From: an uncultured Nitrososphaerota archaeon
GTDB lineage: Bacteria; Bacillota; Clostridia; Oscillospirales; Ruminococcaceae
Length of the DNA: 12,322 nt
NCBI GenBank assembly: GCA_934869045.1
Contig: CAKXAF010000023.1
Coordinates: 3,214-15,535 of the forward strand
Direction of reading: 5' to 3'
The first letter of the stretch is position 1. Each line of letters starts with the position of its first letter. Positions 1 to 4,631 of the stretch are shown in pieces. The notes beneath the pieces are model-generated. The model saw only the letters and a list, made by a program, of their open reading frames with translations. It made no database searches and was not told where the DNA came from. A program made the position numbers and the translations under genes.

Positions 1-641
1 ACCCCATCCTCAATATTGATGGTGCGTCCGCCGAAATATTTTACCATTTCGTGTTCGTGGGTGACCATTACGATGGTGGTGCCGCAGCGGTTGATACCGC
101 GGAGCATTTCTACGATTTCATAGGAAAATTCCGGGTCAATGTTGCCGGTGGGCTCGTCCGCAATAATCAAGGGCGGGTCGTTGACCAGCGCCCGGGCCAA
201 TGCGACCCGCTGCTGCTCGCCCCCGGAAAGCTCATAAGGGTATTTCCGCGCCTTATCATGGAGTTCCATAAGTTCCAGCACATAAGGAACCTGCTGCCGG
301 ATCAGCTTGCTTGAGGCATCCGTCACCCGGAGACTGAACGCCACGTTGTCATAGACTGTCATATTTGGGATCAGCCGGAAATCCTGGAACACCACGCCGA
401 TGCTCCGCCGGAATTTCGGAATCTGCCCGTTTTTCATACGGTTAAGGTTATAGCCATTGACGATGACCGTTCCTTCGGTCGCCTGGGTCTCCCGCAGGAG
501 GAGCTTAATGATCGAGCTTTTCCCAGCACCAGAAGAGCCGACAATAAAAGCGAACTCGCCATTGTCGACCCGGAGGTTAATATCGTGCAGCGCCTCTGTC
601 CCATTCTCATAGGCAAACGAGACGTTTATCAAATCAATCAT
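1..641 (-). CDS. ftsE: Cell-division ABC transporter ATP-binding protein FtsE (partial, C-terminus off the left edge)
   Basis: ATPase that pairs with the membrane protein FtsX at the cytoplasmic membrane and controls peptidoglycan hydrolases during division or elongation (family knowledge). The 213 residues visible carry every ABC ATPase motif: Walker A GSSGAGKS at 35-42, Q-loop Gln86, signature LSGGEQQR at 138-145, Walker B LIIADEP at 158-164, H-loop His195. The stretch VFQDFRLIPNMTVYDNVAF (84-102) is typical of FtsE rather than other small ABC ATPases. FtsE is usually about 225-230 residues, so roughly the last 15 are missing. The ATG at 639-641 is preceded by an AGAAAGGA ribosome binding site. 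ftsX would be expected next, beyond the left edge on the same strand. No clear promoter is seen directly upstream. FtsE is very likely; another MacB/LolD-type ATPase is the alternative. Confidence 0.92.
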   Translation of the reverse strand, partial: MIDLINVSFAYENGTEALHDINLRVDNGEFAFIVGSSGAGKSSIIKLLLRETQATEGTVIVNGYNLNRMKNGQIPKFRRSIGVVFQDFRLIPNMTVYDNVAFSLRVTDASSKLIRQQVPYVLELMELHDKARKYPYELSGGEQQRVALARALVNDPPLIIADEPTGNIDPEFSYEIVEMLRGINRCGTTIVMVTHEHEMVKYFGGRTINIEDG

Positions 642-678
642 GCACCCGCATCCTTTCTCACGCCCAAATCACTGCCGC

Positions 679-735
679 AAAAGAAAACCGGAACCCTCTC
701 TTTCTGTGACGGCGTTTTTCGCCGCAGGTCCCGGT
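679..735 (-). terminator. Candidate intrinsic terminator of the PucR-type regulator
   Basis: Read on the minus strand, ACCGGGACC (735-727) pairs with GGTTCCGGT (695-687), nine pairs with one G-T wobble, and encloses a small hairpin (724-720 with 714-710, five G-C/C-G pairs around an A-rich loop). A T-run interrupted by one C follows at 686-679. The long loop between the outer arms makes it less than ideal. It lies between the stop of the regulator gene and the ribosome binding site of ftsE, so it may end the regulator transcript or attenuate readthrough into ftsE. Confidence 0.42.
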
Positions 736-738
736 AAA

Positions 739-784
739 TCCGGCGGAGGAGGACAGCCGGAAGGCTGCCCATCCGTCCGCCGGA
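739..784. repeat. Nested inverted repeat in the ftsE-regulator gap
   Basis: Nine-base arms TCCGGCGGA (739-747) and TCCGCCGGA (776-784) are perfect inverted repeats. Inside them CAGCC (754-758) and GGCTG (763-767) form a second hairpin with a 4-base loop. No good T-run follows on either strand. It begins seven bases past the end of the regulator gene. It could be a 3'-end stabilising structure or part of the terminator complex just below it. Confidence 0.4.
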
Positions 785-790
785 AATCGG

Positions 791-1876
791 CTAGAACTTC
801 ATGGGATTCGAAGTCAGGTACTTCTTGACCATCAGCGCAATCTTGAAGATGATCGCATCGTCAAATTCCCGCAAATCCAGACCGGTGAGCTTTTTGATCT
901 TCTCCAGGCGGTACACCAGGGTATTACGATGTACAAAGAGCTTCCGGGAGGTCTCGGAGACGTTCAAGTTGTTTTCGAAGAAACGGTGGATGGTGAAGAG
1001 GGTCTCATGGTCCAGAGAATCAATGGAACCCGTTTTAAAGACCTCTTTCAGGAAGGTCTCGCAGAGGGTGGTGGGCAGCTGGTAAATCAGCCGGGCAATA
1101 CCCAGGTTGTCGTAGCTGACGATAGACTCATCCGTGTCAAAAACCTTGCCGACCTCCAGGGCGATCTGTGCCTCCTTAAAGGAGCGCGCCAGGTCCTTGA
1201 CCCCGACTACAGCAGTGCCGATGCCGACGACCGCCTTGGTATAGAACTCAGAGCTGAGGGTGTCAACGATAGACCGCGCCAGTTTCTCCAGGTCCTTGGA
1301 CTCGATGCCTGCTTTGATTTCCTTGATAAGCACAATATCCGTCTCGCTGATATTGAAGACAAAATCCTTCTGCTTGTCCGGGAAGAGATTCTGAATGACC
1401 TCATAAGCGGAGACGTCGTTGGTGGAAACGACCCGGATCAGCAGAGCTACCCGGTTGACGTCGATGTTGAAATGCAGCTCCCGGGCCTTGATGTAGATGT
1501 CGCCGGGCAGGATATTGTCCAGAACTACATTTTTAATGAAGTTATTGCGGTCATATTTCTCATCGTAGTATTGCTTGATGCTGGAGAGGGAGATGGCCAG
1601 AATCGCCGCATAGCGGGCGGCCATATCATCGGTGCCCTCGACAAAGACAGCATAGTCCGCCTTGATGTGCGGCCCGAAGGGCTTGTAGGTGTAGCCGTCC
1701 CGGACAAAGACATCATGGGAGTCGCCGAAATCCGCCGCATAATAGTCACTGCTGGTTCCGATCTTGGAAAGGTCGCTGCACGCAATGATCGCAGCCGTCT
1801 CATCGATTACGCCGATCACACGATCGATCGTATCGCGCATTTGATGGACAACGCCTTGGAAAAGACGATTAGACAT
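791..1876 (-). CDS. PucR/CdaR-type helix-turn-helix transcriptional regulator
   Basis: A 361-residue DNA-binding regulator whose effector I cannot name. The C-terminus (about 290-353) is a PucR-type HTH: it reads NVSETSRKLFVHRNTLVYRL (305-324), then a helix around KKLTGLDLREFDDA. Residues about 137-245 resemble the degenerate GGDEF-like central domain of CdaR/PucR proteins, including GIGTAVVGVKDLARSFKEAQ (218-237). The N-terminal region (1-110) is probably the ligand-sensing part, by position only. CdaR relatives control sugar-diacid or purine catabolism, but no such genes are next to this one; ftsE is downstream on the same strand. The ATG at 1874-1876 has AAAGGGG nine bases upstream. Codon use resembles the neighbouring core genes, so it is not an obvious recent arrival. 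Family assignment is firm, function open. Confidence 0.85.
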   Translation of the reverse strand: MSNRLFQGVVHQMRDTIDRVIGVIDETAAIIACSDLSKIGTSSDYYAADFGDSHDVFVRDGYTYKPFGPHIKADYAVFVEGTDDMAARYAAILAISLSSIKQYYDEKYDRNNFIKNVVLDNILPGDIYIKARELHFNIDVNRVALLIRVVSTNDVSAYEVIQNLFPDKQKDFVFNISETDIVLIKEIKAGIESKDLEKLARSIVDTLSSEFYTKAVVGIGTAVVGVKDLARSFKEAQIALEVGKVFDTDESIVSYDNLGIARLIYQLPTTLCETFLKEVFKTGSIDSLDHETLFTIHRFFENNLNVSETSRKLFVHRNTLVYRLEKIKKLTGLDLREFDDAIIFKIALMVKKYLTSNPMKF

Positions 1877-1971
1877 AAATTTCTACCCCTTTATTCAAGA
1901 AATTTGATTTCGGGTATCATCCCGCGGGCAGCGCCGGAAAAGCCCGCAACAACCCCAAGTATACACATTTT

Positions 1972-2000
1972 ATATTATCTCATTTTCCGAAAAAAAGCAA
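1972..2000 (-). promoter_or_regulatory. Putative sigma-A promoter for the PucR-type regulator
   Basis: On the minus strand a -35-like TTGCTT (2000-1995) is separated by 17 bases from a -10-like TAATAT (1977-1972). It lies about 96 bases upstream of the regulator's start codon, in an AT-rich stretch. An 8-pair hairpin (2017-2024 with 2031-2038, one wobble, loop TTTTTC) sits just upstream of the -35. The match is reasonable, but AT-rich DNA gives such matches by chance. Confidence 0.4.
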
Positions 2001-2045
2001 GGAATTCCGGCATTTTTTTGGAACTTTTTCGTTCCGAAACAAAAA

Positions 2046-2115
2046 GTAACAAATAATTACGTTATCTATTACAAATGGTAACAGATTTTTCAAGCAAGTT
2101 TGTTACAAAAACTTG
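2046..2115. repeat. Cluster of GTAACA/TTACAAA motifs and inverted repeats in the divergent intergenic region
   Basis: GTAACA occurs at 2046-2051 and 2078-2083 and inverted as TGTTAC at 2101-2106. The related 9-mers GTAACAAAT (2046), ATTACAAAT (2068) and GTTACAAAA (2102) are direct repeats. CAAGTTT (2095-2101) and AAACTTG (2109-2115) form a perfect 7-base inverted repeat. The cluster lies between the divergent regulator and rimP promoters, where operators for either would be expected. Confidence 0.4.
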
Positions 2116-2159
2116 AACATTTTTGGAAATTCCGATGTTTTTTGCTGTGCTTCATAAAG

Positions 2160-2213
2160 AAATAAAAAAATAATTTCAAAAGCCTTGCATTTTCCAGAAA
2201 GATGTGATATACT
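2160..2213 (+). promoter_or_regulatory. Promoter of the rimP-nusA-infB operon (extended -10, with A-tract upstream)
   Basis: A -35 box TTGCAT (2185-2190) and a -10 box TATACT (2208-2213) are separated by exactly 17 bases, and the -10 is preceded by TGA, giving an extended -10 element. An A/T-rich run at about 2160-2180 directly upstream could act as an UP element. Transcription would start near 2220, leaving a leader of about 110 bases before rimP. This is the only strong promoter seen before the nine-gene operon. Confidence 0.8.
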
Positions 2214-2239
2214 ATTGCAAGATAGAATAGGAAATGATA

Positions 2240-2295
2240 GAAAGGCTGGGAACTTCCCGGTCTTTCGTTTATGTTGGGACAAATTTGGTCCCGGC
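2240..2295 (+). promoter_or_regulatory. Structured 5' leader of the rimP operon (two hairpins)
   Basis: The first hairpin pairs 2240-2251 with 2255-2266: twelve consecutive pairs, two of them G-T wobbles, around a 3-base loop. The second pairs 2273-2280 with 2288-2295: eight pairs, two wobbles, loop AAATTTG. Neither is followed by a T-run, so they are not simple terminators. They end about 20 bases before the rimP ribosome binding site. Regulation by a product of the operon or by anti-termination is possible but is inference. Confidence 0.5.
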
Positions 2296-2331
2296 AGTCA
2301 TTTACCTCTAAAAGCGAGAAAGGTTGAAAGC

Positions 2332-2802
2332 ATGAGCAAAAGCAGCATCATTGCAAGCGTCTGGAAGCTGGCCGAACCCATTGAGAAAGAACTGGGGCTC
2401 ACCCTCTGGGACGTCCGCTTTGAAAAGGAAGGCGCAAGCTATTTTCTCCGCATCCTGATTGATAAGGAAGGCGGTGTGGACATCAACTCCTGTGAAGCGA
2501 TGAGCCGGCGGATCGATCCTCTTCTGGACGAAGCCGACCCCATTCCCCAGAGCTATTATCTGGAGGTATGGTCTGCGGGAATGGACCGCGCATTGGAGCG
2601 GGATTTCCATTTTGAGCAGACACTGGGCCAGAAGGTCACGGTCGGTCTCTTTCAGCCGCTGAAGGGCGAAAAGGAACCGGTATGTACTTTAAAGGAATAC
2701 CGAGGCAAGACCATTGTCGTCACAGATTCCGACGGGGAAGACCATGAGCTGGTCCTCTCGGAGCTCCGCTTCGTCCGACGCAAGGATGAGATGCCGTTTT
2801 AA
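2332..2802 (+). CDS. rimP: Ribosome maturation factor RimP
   Basis: Cytoplasmic assembly factor that binds the 30S subunit early in maturation and helps ribosomal protein S12 join (family knowledge). The 156 residues match the usual length of about 150. The DUF150/RimP N-terminal alpha-beta domain is seen as EPIEKELGLTLWDVRFEKEG and the acidic RRIDPLLDEADPIPQSYYLE block; an SH3-like C-terminal domain follows. The usual V-S-S-P-G-x-x-R-P-L signature here reads VWSAGMDRAL. I chose the ATG at 2332 because GAGAAAGG lies eight bases upstream (2316-2323). An in-frame extension back to 2185 would start inside the -35 box of the promoter and is rejected. It is the first gene of the operon, 36 bases before nusA. 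Confidence 0.93.
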   Translation: MSKSSIIASVWKLAEPIEKELGLTLWDVRFEKEGASYFLRILIDKEGGVDINSCEAMSRRIDPLLDEADPIPQSYYLEVWSAGMDRALERDFHFEQTLGQKVTVGLFQPLKGEKEPVCTLKEYRGKTIVVTDSDGEDHELVLSELRFVRRKDEMPF

Positions 2803-2838
2803 CGAAAAGAATGCCGTTCATAAAATTGGAGGATCACC

Positions 2839-3969
2839 ATGAACACCAAAGAAATGAAAGATTTTTTTGACGCGCTTCAGCTTTTGGAGATGGAAAAGGG
2901 CATAAGCGCCGACTATCTCGTCGAAAAAATCACCAATGCCATTGTCATCGCCGTCAAGCGGGATTATCAGGTCACGGACAACGTCAACGTCGTCATCAAT
3001 CCGGAGCGCGGTCAGTTTACTGTTTCCATCACAAAAATGGTAGTGGACGAGTATGTAGAGGATCCGGAGACAGAGATCCTGCTGGATGAGGCGGTTGCCT
3101 ACGACCCTGCCGCCCGGGTAGGCCAGCCGATTGAGATCCAGCTGGACACCAAGCAGTTCGGACGGATTGCGGCCCAGACGGCCAAGCACGTCATCCGCCA
3201 GGGAATCCGGGAGGCGGAGCGTTCCCAGATGGTCGCCCAGTTCCAAAATAAGGTTTACGAAATTGTCAGCGCAGTGGTCCAGAAAATCGAGCCGGCCACC
3301 GGCAACGCCACCGTGGAGATCGACCGGAACGAAGTGCTTCTTTTCAAAAACGAGCAGCTTCCTAACGACAACTTAAAGGAAGGGGACCGCATCAAGGTCT
3401 ATGTCGTCGACGTTGTGAACCTGGAAAAGCGCTGTTCCCTGAAGATTTCCCGGACCCATAAAGATCTGGTCAAGCGGCTGTTTGAGCGGGAAGTCCCCGA
3501 GGTCTTCGACGGAACCGTCGAAATCAAGGCCATCTCCCGGGAAGCCGGCTCCCGGACCAAAATGGCGGTCTGGAGCAAAAACCCCGACGTCGACCCCATC
3601 GGCGCCTGCATCGGCCCAAAGGGAAGCCGGATCTCTGCCGTCGTCGCGGAGCTGAAGGGCGAGAAGATCGACATCGTAAAATACAGCGAGGACGACGCCG
3701 AATTCATCACCCAGGCCCTCTCCCCCGCCACTGTTCTGGGGGTGGAGATCCTGCCGGGGGACGAAAAGATCTGCCGGGTCACCGTCCCTGATAACCAGCT
3801 GTCCCTTGCCATCGGCAATAAGGGCCAAAACGCCAAACTCGCCGCCAAGCTGACCGGATACAAAATCGACATCCGGCCGGAAAGCGGCATCCTGGATACC
3901 GAAAAAGCCGCGAAGGATCCTTCCCCCGCGGAGGAACCCGCGGAAGAGGCCCCCTCCGCCGCGGAATAA
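2839..3969 (+). CDS. nusA: Transcription termination/antitermination protein NusA
   Basis: RNA-polymerase-associated factor that modulates pausing, intrinsic termination and antitermination. The 376 residues hold the N-terminal RNA-polymerase-binding domain (about 1-126), an S1 domain (about 138-202), KH1 with GACIGPKGSRI (255-265) and KH2 with LAIGNKGQNAKLAAKLTGYK (323-342). The protein ends after KH2 with a short Ala/Glu/Pro-rich acidic tail (356-376) and lacks the two C-terminal acidic repeats of E. coli NusA, as is normal for Gram-positive bacteria. The ATG has GGAGG six bases upstream (2828-2832). Second gene of the operon, followed 33 bases later by ylxR. Confidence 0.97.
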   Translation: MNTKEMKDFFDALQLLEMEKGISADYLVEKITNAIVIAVKRDYQVTDNVNVVINPERGQFTVSITKMVVDEYVEDPETEILLDEAVAYDPAARVGQPIEIQLDTKQFGRIAAQTAKHVIRQGIREAERSQMVAQFQNKVYEIVSAVVQKIEPATGNATVEIDRNEVLLFKNEQLPNDNLKEGDRIKVYVVDVVNLEKRCSLKISRTHKDLVKRLFEREVPEVFDGTVEIKAISREAGSRTKMAVWSKNPDVDPIGACIGPKGSRISAVVAELKGEKIDIVKYSEDDAEFITQALSPATVLGVEILPGDEKICRVTVPDNQLSLAIGNKGQNAKLAAKLTGYKIDIRPESGILDTEKAAKDPSPAEEPAEEAPSAAE

Positions 3970-4002
3970 ACGGCCTTTTGGTTCAGGAGAAAGGAGACTG
4001 TT

Positions 4003-4275
4003 ATGCAAGTAAAACGTGTCCCGCTGCGGATGTGCACCGGCTGCGGAGAGATGAAACCCAAAAAGGAGCTTGTCCGTGTCGTGAAACCGCCGGAGGGCGA
4101 GGTTTCCCTCGACCTGACCGGTAAAAAAGCCGGGCGCGGCGCTTACGTCTGCCCTTCTCCCGAATGTCTGAAAAAGGCCCGGAAAAACCGCCGGATCGAG
4201 CGCTCCTTCCAGTGCAAAATCCCGGATGAGATCTACGACGCCATGGAGGCGGAGCTGGAAAAGCACCAGAGCTGA
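4003..4275 (+). CDS. rnpM: RNase P modulator RnpM (YlxR, DUF448)
   Basis: Small RNA-binding protein of 90 residues. B. subtilis YlxR was renamed RnpM because it binds the RNase P RNA and modulates tRNA precursor processing (literature knowledge). Diagnostic features are RMCTGCGEMKPKKELVRVV (9-27), with a CxxC pair, and KKAGRGAYVCPSPEC (41-55), a second Cys pair around the conserved GRGAYVC. A basic helix follows. Length is typical. AAAGGAG lies six bases before the ATG. It sits between nusA and ylxQ, its standard place, and ends 8 bases before the next gene, so translation is probably coupled. Confidence 0.95.
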   Translation: MQVKRVPLRMCTGCGEMKPKKELVRVVKPPEGEVSLDLTGKKAGRGAYVCPSPECLKKARKNRRIERSFQCKIPDEIYDAMEAELEKHQS

Positions 4276-4283
4276 CCCCTCCA

Positions 4284-4631
4284 ATGACCTATGGAAAGGA
4301 AGATTTGAAAAATTTGAACCGGTTTGATTCCACCCTTTCCCTATGTATGCGTGCAAAACGCCTTACTTATGGATTCGACACGGTAAAAGCCGCCGCAGGG
4401 CGCGGAGAGGTTTTCCTCCTGCTCACTGCCGCGGACCTTTCGCCCAAGACCATCAAGGAAGTACGCTTCCTTGCCGGAAGGCTCTCCATCCCCTGCTACT
4501 CCCTCCCCCAGACCCTGGAGGAGATGCCGCAGTTGATCGGGCGCAAAACCGGAGTGATCGGCGTAACCGACCAGGGATTTGCCGCGAAGCTGACGCTCGC
4601 CCACAACGAAACGGAGGATACGATTCTATGA
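4284..4631 (+). CDS. ylxQ: L7Ae-family RNA-binding protein YlxQ
   Basis: A 115-residue protein of the L7Ae/L30e/S12e/Gadd45 family, whose bacterial members bind kink-turn RNAs; its exact role is not settled. The core reads TLSLCMRAKRLTYGFDTVKA, then LLTAADLSPKT and RKTGVIGVTDQGFAAKL, in the usual order. The start is uncertain: ATG 4284 has no good ribosome binding site and would depend on coupling to rnpM, while TTG 4314 lies 10 bases after GGAAAGGAAG and gives a protein beginning nearer to the family core. The stop overlaps the infB start as ATGA (4628-4631), implying translational coupling. Confidence 0.88.
   Translation: MTYGKEDLKNLNRFDSTLSLCMRAKRLTYGFDTVKAAAGRGEVFLLLTAADLSPKTIKEVRFLAGRLSIPCYSLPQTLEEMPQLIGRKTGVIGVTDQGFAAKLTLAHNETEDTIL

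Noticed and set aside
929..2056. Open frame of 375 codons on the plus strand
   Set aside because: Antisense to the PucR-type regulator, which has recognisable domains and a ribosome binding site; this frame also runs through the AT-rich intergenic region.
2271..2327. Possible 18-codon leader peptide ending before rimP
   Set aside because: No ribosome binding site and no run of regulatory codons; it overlaps the second leader hairpin.
2185..2331. N-terminal extension of rimP by 49 codons
   Set aside because: Would begin in the -35 box of the promoter; the added residues do not resemble RimP, and a good ribosome binding site precedes 2332.
3373..4356. Open frame of 327 codons on the minus strand
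   Set aside because: Antisense to nusA, rnpM and the start of ylxQ; crosses three real genes.
4343..4627. N-terminal extension of infB by 95 codons
   Set aside because: Shadow of ylxQ; the IF2_N domain begins at the ATG at 4628, which overlaps the ylxQ stop.
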